Source of the DNA: Marine Group II euryarchaeote MED-G37
Lineage (GTDB): Archaea; Thermoplasmatota; Poseidoniia; Poseidoniales; Thalassarchaeaceae
Reading direction: 5' to 3'
Length of the DNA stretch: 63,519 nt
Assembly: GCA_002457555.1 (NCBI GenBank)
Contig: NTJQ01000008.1
Location: forward strand, 1-63,519
The translations under genes were made by a program, and so were the position numbers. The stretch's first letter is position 1. Each line of letters starts with the position of its first letter. Positions 18,157-26,395 of the stretch are shown here, one piece after another. The notes beneath the pieces are model-generated. The model saw only the letters and a program-made list of their open reading frames with translations, was not told where the DNA came from and searched no databases.

Positions 18157-19047
18157 GTGGGGTCCGTTCGAGATTGGCTTGTTTTGTTCCGGGCTGGAAA
18201 TTGTATTACCGGATTTGTAGGAGTTTTCCTAGGAGCGATTCTTACTCTAGAAGATTTACCATCTGGTAATAATCTCAATATTACTACTCTCCTGGCATTG
18301 TCTGTGTATTCTTTCATGGCATCATGGAATGCTCTAAATGATTATCTCGATCTCGAAATAGACAAAATCAACCGACCAGATAGACCCCTTCCTTCTGGCC
18401 GAATAAATAAAACTGTAGCCATGACTGCGATAATCACGGGTTTTATCATTTCCTTTGGTTCGCTATTCTTGGCAGGCCAAATAGCTAATGATATGACCAA
18501 CAATTTTGAAGATTGGTATCCTACAATTGTGATCTGGTTTCTAGCATTAGCCCTCCTGCTAAATTACGAGGATGACCGTGTGTTATTGGGATTAAAAAAC
18601 AGGGGATTACCCGGTAATCTGGCAATTTCTATTTCTGTTGGGTTAGTGGTTTTATTCGGTGCTGCTGGCATTTTTGACCCATTAAATGAAAGAGCCGTAT
18701 CCCTATTTGTCATAGGAACACTTTATAATTTATCTCGTGAAATCATAAAAGATGTTGAGGATATGGACGGCGATAAGGGAAGAAATACCTACGCGATGCG
18801 AGTAGGCGCTGATAAGGCTAGGTTGACATCTTGGGTTATTTTACTAATCACCTTAGTGGCTTTACTTACTCCATTCGCAATGGGTATTTTCGAGTTATTA
18901 CACATAATTTTCATAGCCCCTGGTCTATTTACTCTGATGAGTGTGAAGAAACACATCTATTTGGCGGAAGATACAGCGGCATCGAGGATGATTAAAATCG
19001 CAATGACCCTGACTATGGTGGGGCTTATTTTAGCAGCATTAATTTGA
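18157..19047 (+). CDS. UbiA-family prenyltransferase, probable digeranylgeranylglyceryl phosphate synthase
   Basis: In archaea this UbiA group adds the second geranylgeranyl chain to form the ether-lipid core at the membrane. The 296-residue protein has about eight to nine hydrophobic helices and both Asp-rich motifs: NDYLDLEIDKINRPDRPLPSG (residues about 61-81) and IKDVEDMDGDKGRNT (about 195-209). These are the diphosphate/Mg2+ sites. The second motif is in the form common to archaeal DGGGP synthases. The start is GTG at 18157. It converges on ornithine carbamoyltransferase with stops at 19047 and 19048. Other UbiA activities such as quinone synthesis cannot be fully excluded. Confidence 0.85.
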   Translation: MGSVRDWLVLFRAGNCITGFVGVFLGAILTLEDLPSGNNLNITTLLALSVYSFMASWNALNDYLDLEIDKINRPDRPLPSGRINKTVAMTAIITGFIISFGSLFLAGQIANDMTNNFEDWYPTIVIWFLALALLLNYEDDRVLLGLKNRGLPGNLAISISVGLVVLFGAAGIFDPLNERAVSLFVIGTLYNLSREIIKDVEDMDGDKGRNTYAMRVGADKARLTSWVILLITLVALLTPFAMGIFELLHIIFIAPGLFTLMSVKKHIYLAEDTAASRMIKIAMTLTMVGLILAALI

Positions 19048-19998
19048 TTACATTTCGTTATATGCGTGCCAAGCATCATTATTACACAGATAGGTAAGAA
19101 GTGACATCTGGGCCCACATTCTATTTTCTGCCTGGTCCAATACTATGCTATTGCGAGAGTCAATAACCGCATCGGTGACTTCCTCTCCTCTATGTGCGGG
19201 TAAACAGTGCATGAATACATAATCGGGTTGAGCGTTTGCTACTAATTCCTCATTAACTTGAAAACCATCGAATGCGGAAAACTTGTCTGCCATATGTTCT
19301 TCACCCATTGAAACGAAAATATCAGTATAGATGACTGAAGCATTTCTAACAGCCTCGACTGGGTCATTTGTTCCAATTATTTTGGCTCCTGTCTTGGAGG
19401 CTATACCTTCACATCGTGAAAGTACATTTGCATCAGGCTCCATACCAACGGGAGTTGCGTATTTGATATCATAACCTAGAGCAAGGGAAGCTAATGCAAG
19501 GTCGTGAAATACGTTGTTACCATCTCCAACCCAAGCGATATGGCCCTCTGTATTAGCAAGTTCTCGAATCGCCATTAAATCGGCTGCCGATTGACAAGGA
19601 TGGTGGAGATCAGATAGGGCATTGATTACTGGAACCGTAGCCGTTCTAGCTAGCTCCTCTACATCTGCATGACCGAAACATCGGTATGTTATACCATCTA
19701 AAAAGCGCGATAACACTGCAGCAGTATCGCCAATTGATTCAGATTTACCAAGTTGAATATCATTGGCAAGTAGAGTCAGTGGTTGCCCGCCGAGACGACT
19801 TACGCCCACTTCAAAGGAAACTCTTGTTCGTGTTGACGGCTTTTCGTAAATCGAACCGATCGACATACCATCTAGAGGTTTGAAATCTTGGTGAATAGAT
19901 ACATCATTCTTGTAGCGAATTGCCCAATTAATAATGCCATCTAAGTCCTCGAGTAGATCATCAATGGCTAGCAAGTTCTTTTTCTCAGTCTTGCTCAT
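19048..19998 (-). CDS. argF: Ornithine carbamoyltransferase
   Basis: OTCase makes citrulline from ornithine and carbamoyl phosphate in arginine synthesis. The 316-residue protein has the carbamoyl-phosphate loop EKPSTRTRVSFE, the HPCQ motif, the ornithine loop region DIFVSMGEE, and the HCLPAHRGEEV signature with the catalytic Cys. The start was set at ATG 19998 (MSKTEKKNLL), because GGAG lies nine bases upstream (20008-20011). An alternative at 20022 adds eight residues. It overlaps the end of the upstream GPN GTPase gene by 14 bases, so the two are probably cotranscribed. Confidence 0.95.
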   Translation of the reverse strand: MSKTEKKNLLAIDDLLEDLDGIINWAIRYKNDVSIHQDFKPLDGMSIGSIYEKPSTRTRVSFEVGVSRLGGQPLTLLANDIQLGKSESIGDTAAVLSRFLDGITYRCFGHADVEELARTATVPVINALSDLHHPCQSAADLMAIRELANTEGHIAWVGDGNNVFHDLALASLALGYDIKYATPVGMEPDANVLSRCEGIASKTGAKIIGTNDPVEAVRNASVIYTDIFVSMGEEHMADKFSAFDGFQVNEELVANAQPDYVFMHCLPAHRGEEVTDAVIDSRNSIVLDQAENRMWAQMSLLTYLCNNDAWHAYNEM

Positions 19999-20830
19999 GT
20001 TCAATATCTCCTGCGAATCCATCCCTCATATCAGCCATACCGCCAAAAATTGTCTGGGCAAATGTTAGCATATCTGCCAAGCCCTCTTCTTCTTCGCTGG
20101 ATAGGGGGACAAGTCCTGGTTGAATGGCAGCATGTTGCATCATCCTAAGTTGCCCTATGGCAAATTCGGCTCTCGAGGTACTCGAATGTTGGTCCTTTGA
20201 TTCCGCAGCGGATTCCTCGTAAAGAGCGGCTTCTAAAACATCTAGGTTATCACCCCATTCGAGAATTTTGTCTAATACTTCAGGCTCTAACAAATCAGCT
20301 TTGGAGAGAAAGTTAGCCGTTGGAAGGCCAAGTCTAAAGTGGACGATTGAGGAAAGCAGCATCTGTGAAACAAATCCGCTTGGTGTTTGGGACAACATAG
20401 GGTCGAATAGGAAGGCTAGACATGCTCTACCTTGGCCTAATACTTCGACTAAATGGCTACTAGCCTCACGGAATGCAAATAACTCGACTTGCCCCGGTGT
20501 ATCAATCACCAAAATGTCCCCTGAAAGTCCTTCAATCTCATCGAAGACGTCTATAGCTTGTGAAGCAACTAAGTCGGCTGCAAGAATCTGGGCGCCATTT
20601 GGTCCAAGATCATACTCATCCATAACATCAGATAAAGAAACTAAATCTCGTACATCGAATTCAGGGTCATAATGTACTCTTTCAGCCCCAGGGTCTAGAT
20701 TAATTGTCAATACATCTACTTGCAAAAATCTCGCCCAGCGTTGGAATGCGGTGACTAAACTACTCTTTCCAGCACCTGCTGTGCCTACAACGAAGATTAC
20801 TGGCGGGGTGGTTCCGTCTTGATTACTCAC
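19985..20830 (-). CDS. GPN-loop GTPase
   Basis: GPN-loop GTPases are dimeric G proteins. Eukaryotic members assist RNA polymerase II assembly; the archaeal role is less defined. Visible features: P-loop GTAGAGKSS, switch region TINLDPGAE, the diagnostic GPN loop (LGPNGA), the DTPGQVE G3 motif and SKADLL G4. I chose a GTG at 20830, which leaves ten residues before the P-loop strand, as in archaeal homologues. An ATG at 20920 would give 311 residues with an atypical leader and crowd the divergent gene at 20957. No Shine-Dalgarno site decides this. It overlaps argF by 14 bases at its 3' end. Confidence 0.85.
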   Translation of the reverse strand: MSNQDGTTPPVIFVVGTAGAGKSSLVTAFQRWARFLQVDVLTINLDPGAERVHYDPEFDVRDLVSLSDVMDEYDLGPNGAQILAADLVASQAIDVFDEIEGLSGDILVIDTPGQVELFAFREASSHLVEVLGQGRACLAFLFDPMLSQTPSGFVSQMLLSSIVHFRLGLPTANFLSKADLLEPEVLDKILEWGDNLDVLEAALYEESAAESKDQHSSTSRAEFAIGQLRMMQHAAIQPGLVPLSSEEEEGLADMLTFAQTIFGGMADMRDGFAGDIEHEQD

Positions 20831-20956
20831 GAAGGCTTGGTGGGAGGAGAAGTAATTCAACCATTCGTGTTTGGAATCAGTCCATAGGACTGTGGGCAAG
20901 CAATGGTTAAACCAATCCAATGCACGTCAAGACCTACCCCTGAGGGTGCATCCGCC

Positions 20957-23683
20957 ATGTCCGATACTCCACCACCGCCTCCGGGAATGCCCCCCCTCCC
21001 TCCTCCACCGCCTCCACCCGGCTTCGAGGAAGGTAACGGGGATGATGAGGTTAAAATTCCAATAGAGAATGATGGGGATGATGGTTCCGAGAAGAATAAT
21101 ATCCACCAATTAGTCGGTGAATTGCCCTCTTTGGAAGATATCGAAAGACCCCCGCCACCACCTCCTGGAATAGACACACCTCCGTCACTTCCACCTGGTT
21201 TTGACACACCTCCTCCACTACCTTTGGGGGTCGACAATCCCCCTCCTCCGCCACCAGGATACGAAGTAATCGAAGAGGAAGGAGAATGGGATGTCGATGA
21301 ACTCGATATTCAATCATTCAATGATACACTTACATCTCTAGAGCAGTTGAATGAAAAAGAGGTTGCGGAAGAAATTAGTGTAGATATAGACGAAACTAAT
21401 CAGGATTGGAATGCTGCTTTGGATCAAGTATTTGCAGAGGAGCGTGATAAACAACCTGAATTAGAAGGGGAAGAAGATCTTCAACTACCTCTATCTAGTA
21501 ATCTTCGGCCTTCAGCCGAAGTCGATTCAATTCCTGGCGATAAATTGTATGTCACTCTGAGGGAGACCGAAGAATCGGTACTAAATCCAGATGGCACAGT
21601 CCGCCAACAATCCATTGATGGCGAATTAATCCTAAGAAATTCTAGTCGAAAAGATCGTGCATGGGACATTGAAGTACTGCTACAAAATACTTCTTCGACA
21701 GATATAGGTGGTGGCGCAATAACTGTCCGTGAGTTAGACGCTACCCAAACCAGCAACCTTCCATATACTGCATCAGGTCCTAGAATGATGGTCCTAAAAG
21801 AGCACATCGACACAGAACCGGAACGGCCACAAGAGTCGAGTCTTTCGATGATTTATTCTGAACATGCACAGGAGGTCCTTATCCGACTTAGTGTTGAAAA
21901 TATAGCACCTGTAAGTTTGAATGATATCGTAGTTAGAAGAGCACTTCCAGAAAATTTTGAATTGTCAGAAGGCCCTGAATATGACATAAATGACAATGAA
22001 TTGATTTGGCACATTGGTAGACTTCCCGTTGGGGAGAGTGCTTCTTTAGAGATACTCCCAAGGGTGACTACTAGGACAATACAACGTTTCGCAACTGGCG
22101 CCGTTAATGCCGCATATTCTTGTGAGGCCACGATCTCAAGAGCCCAATTTGATTCGGTAAAATCTAGAGCCCGTCAATTTGGTTATGTTTCACCTAAGGA
22201 AGATGACAGACCAGACGTGTTCCACTGTAAATTAGTAGTCGAAAATCGGTCTTCATTCGTTGTCAGTCTATCAGCTGCAACGGTATGGTTAGCGGGCCGT
22301 AGTGAGCCATTTTTGGAGATGGAAGATATTCGTGAAGACATCCCTCCCGAAGGTCTTTGGGACTCAATTGAGAAGAGGATTGAGGCAATTGATAAACCAA
22401 ATTTCACCCATGAAATTAATTATTCAATTCTGCCTAGGGTAAACGTCGAATCCAATGGTATTTTGGAATTAAAAGAAAGAAGTTTCAAAGTACTGGATGC
22501 TGAGGTAAACAAACAGTACAGTATTTCCCGAATACGTTCCTATGTGGCATCAGATTTAGAATGCATCACTGTAGTTGAAAACACCGGGTCTGCACCAATT
22601 AACGTAATGCGTTTACTTGATGATATTCCGGGTATTTTCAACACACCCACGGCTAATCAAGTACGAATAGAAATGGAAGGCACGGATCTAAACGATGACC
22701 AATACAGAATAGAGGTGGTAGATGGGACTCAAATAGAGGAGCAACTGGTATCGCCAGATTCACAAGGCCATGCCCTAAGAATTACTGTAGGTACATCCGC
22801 TCCTCTCGGATTGCAACCTGGAAAATCATTGACCATAACTTATCCACTACATGCCGACGATCCTTCTCCTCAAAATAACAAACTCGCAGCCCCAATTCGT
22901 GCTGATTTCAGTATGGAAAGATTCGGTCCTGTTGCAACCCGGCACTGCATTCGGGTGCCACTAATTCGTGTGGTCCACCGACGCAGAAGATTCTCAACTG
23001 GAAAAGAAGTATTTCCAGCAGCAGGCGCGGGCCGCTATGAAATTCTACTAATGTTTCAAAATGACTCTGATAGTGCTCTAGAAGATTTGTCACTTCACGA
23101 TGTAGTTCCGGGTACATTCAACATCGAGAAATCCACTGTTCGTTCTAATCAATCTGGCGAGAGAGTTGTCGATTATAGTAAGGAGTCTGCTAGAGAGGGG
23201 AATCATGTGACATGGCCTATTGGTAGAATCGAAAAGGATGAACGAATAGAAGTTGTTTTTGAAATTCAAGGAGATTCAGAGAGCGAATACAAGGTAGCGG
23301 ATGCTCAAGATTACCACGGAGCAACTTTCGGAGACGAAGTAGATGAGGAACCGAACTTACCTGACTGGGTTGATGAAGCTAGTAGAATCACTTTAGAAGC
23401 CCCTGATGTAGAAACTGAAATAGATCCAGAGTCTCAACTTGAGGATGAAGAGGGACAAGATAAGGGCTCAAATACAGACATTGGTGTCGACCTATCTACA
23501 CCCCAAGTTCTGAATGTCGAAGCAGAATCTGAGGGAAATGAGGTGAATATTTACGAATCCAATGTCGATGAAGGAGAGCCACAGCAACCAAAAATAGTTA
23601 CTCCGGATGTTTGCCCTGTTTGCGGTACAGAGGCTTCAGTTGGTGCATCGTCCTGTGAAACCTGTAGCTTCCAATTCAGTTAA
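20957..23683 (+). CDS. Cytoplasmic polyproline / beta-domain / zinc-ribbon protein, unknown
   Basis: A 908-residue protein without signal peptide or membrane helix. The N-terminus (first about 105 residues) alternates PPPPPGMPP-type polyproline runs with acidic segments, then an acidic linker runs to about residue 190. The middle (about 190-810) contains several beta-rich repeats of the DUF11 or conserved-repeat kind, with phrases such as VVENTGSAPINVMRLLDDIPG and IGRLPVGESASLEI. The C-terminus is acidic and ends in a zinc ribbon, CPVC-x8-CETC. ATG at 20957 follows GAGGGTG. DUF11 modules are usually extracellular, so a version lacking export signals and carrying a zinc ribbon is odd. Function unknown. 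Confidence 0.75.
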   Translation: MSDTPPPPPGMPPLPPPPPPPGFEEGNGDDEVKIPIENDGDDGSEKNNIHQLVGELPSLEDIERPPPPPPGIDTPPSLPPGFDTPPPLPLGVDNPPPPPPGYEVIEEEGEWDVDELDIQSFNDTLTSLEQLNEKEVAEEISVDIDETNQDWNAALDQVFAEERDKQPELEGEEDLQLPLSSNLRPSAEVDSIPGDKLYVTLRETEESVLNPDGTVRQQSIDGELILRNSSRKDRAWDIEVLLQNTSSTDIGGGAITVRELDATQTSNLPYTASGPRMMVLKEHIDTEPERPQESSLSMIYSEHAQEVLIRLSVENIAPVSLNDIVVRRALPENFELSEGPEYDINDNELIWHIGRLPVGESASLEILPRVTTRTIQRFATGAVNAAYSCEATISRAQFDSVKSRARQFGYVSPKEDDRPDVFHCKLVVENRSSFVVSLSAATVWLAGRSEPFLEMEDIREDIPPEGLWDSIEKRIEAIDKPNFTHEINYSILPRVNVESNGILELKERSFKVLDAEVNKQYSISRIRSYVASDLECITVVENTGSAPINVMRLLDDIPGIFNTPTANQVRIEMEGTDLNDDQYRIEVVDGTQIEEQLVSPDSQGHALRITVGTSAPLGLQPGKSLTITYPLHADDPSPQNNKLAAPIRADFSMERFGPVATRHCIRVPLIRVVHRRRRFSTGKEVFPAAGAGRYEILLMFQNDSDSALEDLSLHDVVPGTFNIEKSTVRSNQSGERVVDYSKESAREGNHVTWPIGRIEKDERIEVVFEIQGDSESEYKVADAQDYHGATFGDEVDEEPNLPDWVDEASRITLEAPDVETEIDPESQLEDEEGQDKGSNTDIGVDLSTPQVLNVEAESEGNEVNIYESNVDEGEPQQPKIVTPDVCPVCGTEASVGASSCETCSFQFS

Positions 23684-23749
23684 TTTCGGCTCACATTATA
23701 TGTGAGCCGCGCCGAATCCTTCAATTGAGAGCCTTAGAGACGAAGTCAC

Positions 23750-24664
23750 ATGGCGGCGCCTGCAGGACAAGGCGATGCTCAAAGTCAGGCGGCGTTGGGC
23801 ATGATGGGTCCTATGTTCGTTTTACTTGCTGTCATGTTATTGCTAACCTTCAATCCTGGTCTGCGGTCAGTAATGGCGAATTCAGCGGCAACAGTTATTG
23901 AGCCAACCATACCATTCCACTCAGAATATTTCGTACCCACTGTTTTCATCATCGGTTCTTCAATTATGATTGTCAATACTGTAATTCGTGGATTTTTTAT
24001 GGATCCTATGACCCAAGTTCATATCGGCCATAGAAATAAACAGATTTCCAAGCAACTGAGAGAGGCCCAAGGCGAAAGAGACACTGCCAGAGCCGACAAG
24101 ATGCGTCGTCTGCAAATGGAGTTAATGCCAGACCAGATGGCTATGCAATCTTCTATGATGAAACCAATGATGTTTACAATCATCTTTATTATCGGTATTT
24201 TTAGTTGGATGGCTGAATCCGCTGCAGGCTTCAGGGTCGGTTACGTAAGTCTTCCATGGCAACCAATGTGGGGAATGATGGATACGATTTGTTGGATTTT
24301 TCCTGCTTGGGTAGTCACCTATATTGCAATGAGCGCTCCACTCGGCAGGATTATTGATCGTCACATTAAAATTATTCGATTTCGGAGACATCCATTGGTT
24401 TTGGAAGGTCTACCAATTCCCGAGCCTCTATTACATTTGTTAAAAGATGAAGAAAAGAAACCTTCGGTCACAACCCGTCGTGGTCAGAGACGGTCACGTG
24501 ATGGACCTCGGAAAAAAGGAAATGCGGAACCTAGGCGTGGAGGTAACCTCCATGCCGCTCCACCAAAAACCGGTACAGCCTGTCCCGATTGTTCCTCGCC
24601 AATGGTAAATCGAACTAGTTTAGGTCGATTACGTTGCAGTGTCTGCCGTAATGAGTGGAGGTGA
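23750..24664 (+). CDS. EMC3/DUF106 (archaeal YidC-like) membrane insertase with C-terminal zinc ribbon
   Basis: This 304-residue membrane protein belongs to the DUF106 group, the archaeal branch of the YidC/Get1/EMC3/TMCO1 superfamily that inserts membrane proteins. It has a first hydrophobic helix (MFVLLAVMLLLTFNPGL), a second near residue 65, a charged helical hairpin (residues about 90-125, KQISKQLREAQGERD) and two more helices near 140-160 and 180-200. Met-rich stretches match the groove of this family. The C-terminus, after a basic linker, is a zinc ribbon, CPDC-x15-CSVC, which is not part of the usual family. The gene precedes cmk and cbf5, the conserved archaeal order. Confidence 0.85.
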   Translation: MAAPAGQGDAQSQAALGMMGPMFVLLAVMLLLTFNPGLRSVMANSAATVIEPTIPFHSEYFVPTVFIIGSSIMIVNTVIRGFFMDPMTQVHIGHRNKQISKQLREAQGERDTARADKMRRLQMELMPDQMAMQSSMMKPMMFTIIFIIGIFSWMAESAAGFRVGYVSLPWQPMWGMMDTICWIFPAWVVTYIAMSAPLGRIIDRHIKIIRFRRHPLVLEGLPIPEPLLHLLKDEEKKPSVTTRRGQRRSRDGPRKKGNAEPRRGGNLHAAPPKTGTACPDCSSPMVNRTSLGRLRCSVCRNEWR

Positions 24665-24668
24665 GGTA

Positions 24669-25205
24669 TTGCTTAGAATCACAATAAGTGGTGCACCTGG
24701 TAGTGGAACGTCGACATTGGTAGGTAAAATTCAGCACAGCACTGGTTGGAGTGCCCTAAACGGTGGGGAGGTTTTTCGAACAGAAGCCAAACGTCGAAAT
24801 CTTACCGTTGGTGAATTTAGTGAATTATGCAAGCAAGATTTGGATGTAGATCGTTCACTAGACAGACTCCTAAAAGATGCTATGACTAAAACAGATGGTC
24901 CTGAAATCATCGAAAGCAGATTGGCTGGTTGGTGGGCAAACGAGCTTGCAATTGATTGCCTCAGGGTATGGATCAATACATCCGATGAAGAAAGGGCACG
25001 TCGAGTCCAAAATCGAGAAGGAGGAAGCTTTGAAAAAAGACTGACCGAATCGACGGATAGACAAAGTGCAGACAAGGAAAGGTATCGTTCTCTATATGAT
25101 ATTGATCTTGATGAAATGATGCCATACAATCTAGTTGTAAACGCAAATAATCTCACTGCCGAAGAAGTTTTTTCCCTTGTTAACTCAGCAATCAATGGAG
25201 GTTGA
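24669..25205 (+). CDS. cmk: Cytidylate kinase, archaeal type
   Basis: CMP kinase phosphorylates CMP and dCMP with ATP. The protein (178 residues) has the P-loop ISGAPGSGTSTL, then GGEVFRTEAKRRNLTVGEF, the CMP-binding ESRLAGWWA segment, and the archaeal lid-like R-rich region. I chose TTG at 24669, because GGAGGTGA at 24657-24664 sits five bases upstream and the homologous family begins just before the P-loop. Longer frames from 24639 or 24651 lie inside the insertase gene. The Shine-Dalgarno site overlaps the insertase stop codon, so the genes are coupled. The next gene, cbf5, starts four bases after the stop. Confidence 0.92.
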   Translation: MLRITISGAPGSGTSTLVGKIQHSTGWSALNGGEVFRTEAKRRNLTVGEFSELCKQDLDVDRSLDRLLKDAMTKTDGPEIIESRLAGWWANELAIDCLRVWINTSDEERARRVQNREGGSFEKRLTESTDRQSADKERYRSLYDIDLDEMMPYNLVVNANNLTAEEVFSLVNSAINGG

Positions 25206-25209
25206 TTAA

Positions 25210-26175
25210 TTGCTTATCCTAGATGATTCCGCCAAGACAGATGCAAAATATGGGTGTAAACCAAAAGAAAGAAATCTCGAGACTCTATTGGATGCTGGTG
25301 TTATCCTTGTTGACAAACCTAGAGGACCATCAAGTCACCAATTAACCGCTTGGGCCAGAGAAATGTTAGGGATTCAGAGATTGGGTCATGGTGGCACTTT
25401 GGACCCTTTTGCTACAGGCTTGCTCACCATGCTATGCGGTAAAGCAACTAGGTTAACTGAAATGGTACTGACTGGGGATAAGAAATACATCGCGGTGCTG
25501 AAGTTCGGAAGAGAGGTAGATTCAACTGAATTAGAGAATTTACTTAATTCTCTGAATGGAGAGATATACAACGTTCCTCCATTAGAGTCAGCAGTTAAAG
25601 TTCAAGTAAGAACTAGAATAATTCATCAAATGAGAATTATTGAAGACGAATCAGAGTCTAATTTAGTGGCATTGACAATTGTCTGCAATGCGGGTACATA
25701 TATCAGGACTCTAGCAAGAGATATCGGACTTCTTCTCAATACTAAATGTGAACTTACCGAGTTACATAGAGACAAAACAGGAGCCTTTTCTCAATCAAAT
25801 GCCTGCACCATGCAACAGTTAACCGATGCGGTATTTCTTTGGAAAGAACATGAGGATGACAGAGCCCTCCGCAAACTCATTGCACCAGTTGAATCGATAC
25901 TAGGGCATTTCCCTCGAATGATTGTCAAGGATGGGGCTGCTGCTGCAATTGCTCATGGGGCCGCTCTTGCACGACCGGGAATGGTGAGTATTGATGAAGG
26001 AATAGAGCGAGGAGATCTAGTAGTTATTGAGACGCTCAAAGGAGAGGCTGTAGCTATTGCAGAAACCAATTCAGGGTCAGCCAAAATCCAATCTATGGAG
26101 CATGGCGAAGTTGCTAGACCTAAGGTAGTTCTAATGCAGGCCGGGATTTATCCTCAAACATGGCAGAAGGGCTGA
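25210..26175 (+). CDS. tRNA/rRNA pseudouridine synthase Cbf5 (TruB family)
   Basis: Cbf5 is the catalytic subunit of archaeal H/ACA ribonucleoproteins and also makes pseudouridine 55 in tRNA. The 321-residue protein has GVILVDKPRGPSSH, the catalytic motif HGGTLDPFATG with Asp65, and CNAGTYIRTLARDIG. It ends in a PUA domain (about residues 230-305, starting PRMIVKDGAAAAIAHGA). It starts at TTG 25210, preceded by GGAGGT at 25197-25202. It follows the insertase and cmk, as in many archaea, but without the ribosomal protein genes often found between cmk and cbf5. A structured intergenic segment follows. Confidence 0.94.
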   Translation: MLILDDSAKTDAKYGCKPKERNLETLLDAGVILVDKPRGPSSHQLTAWAREMLGIQRLGHGGTLDPFATGLLTMLCGKATRLTEMVLTGDKKYIAVLKFGREVDSTELENLLNSLNGEIYNVPPLESAVKVQVRTRIIHQMRIIEDESESNLVALTIVCNAGTYIRTLARDIGLLLNTKCELTELHRDKTGAFSQSNACTMQQLTDAVFLWKEHEDDRALRKLIAPVESILGHFPRMIVKDGAAAAIAHGAALARPGMVSIDEGIERGDLVVIETLKGEAVAIAETNSGSAKIQSMEHGEVARPKVVLMQAGIYPQTWQKG

Positions 26176-26261
26176 GGTCAATTCATCTCATGCTCTTCGT
26201 AAACCCACTCATCAGTCTCTATTCTGACCTTTAGCTTCATCATCGCAAACACACACCACCG

Positions 26262-26378
26262 GCTCGCTAGGCGAGCGCGGTAGGCTGAATTGCTCGTCCT
26301 TCTGGGTATAACTATTCCCCGTTTTTCAACGATTATCAGCCGTACGGCGGTCTTCGGACCCAGACTCTGGATATTTTT
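26262..26378 (+). ncRNA. Candidate structured RNA or 3' regulatory element downstream of cbf5
   Basis: The 220-base gap between convergent genes holds several perfect stems on the plus strand: GCTCGC-TAG-GCGAGC (26262-26276), GGTC-TTCG-GACC (26349-26360, a UUCG tetraloop) and the palindrome GCCGTACGGC (26339-26348). There is also a longer-range pair, TCTGGGT (26301-26307) with ACCCAGA (26358-26364). The UUCG stem and the longer-range pair share bases 26358-26360 and exclude each other. CCAG-ACT-CTGG then ATATTTTT (to 26378) resembles a terminator. It may be an independent small RNA or the cbf5 3' end. No known family is recognised. Confidence 0.35.
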
Positions 26379-26395
26379 GCTACCTCTTGGATAAG

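Noticed and set aside
20857-21317. Gly-rich minus-strand frames
   Set aside because: They are the mirror image of the polyproline coding region on the plus strand.
26190-26250. C/D-box-like motifs (ATGATGA followed by CTGA) on the minus strand
   Set aside because: Spacing between the boxes is wrong, the D' and C' boxes would overlap and no terminal stem is present.
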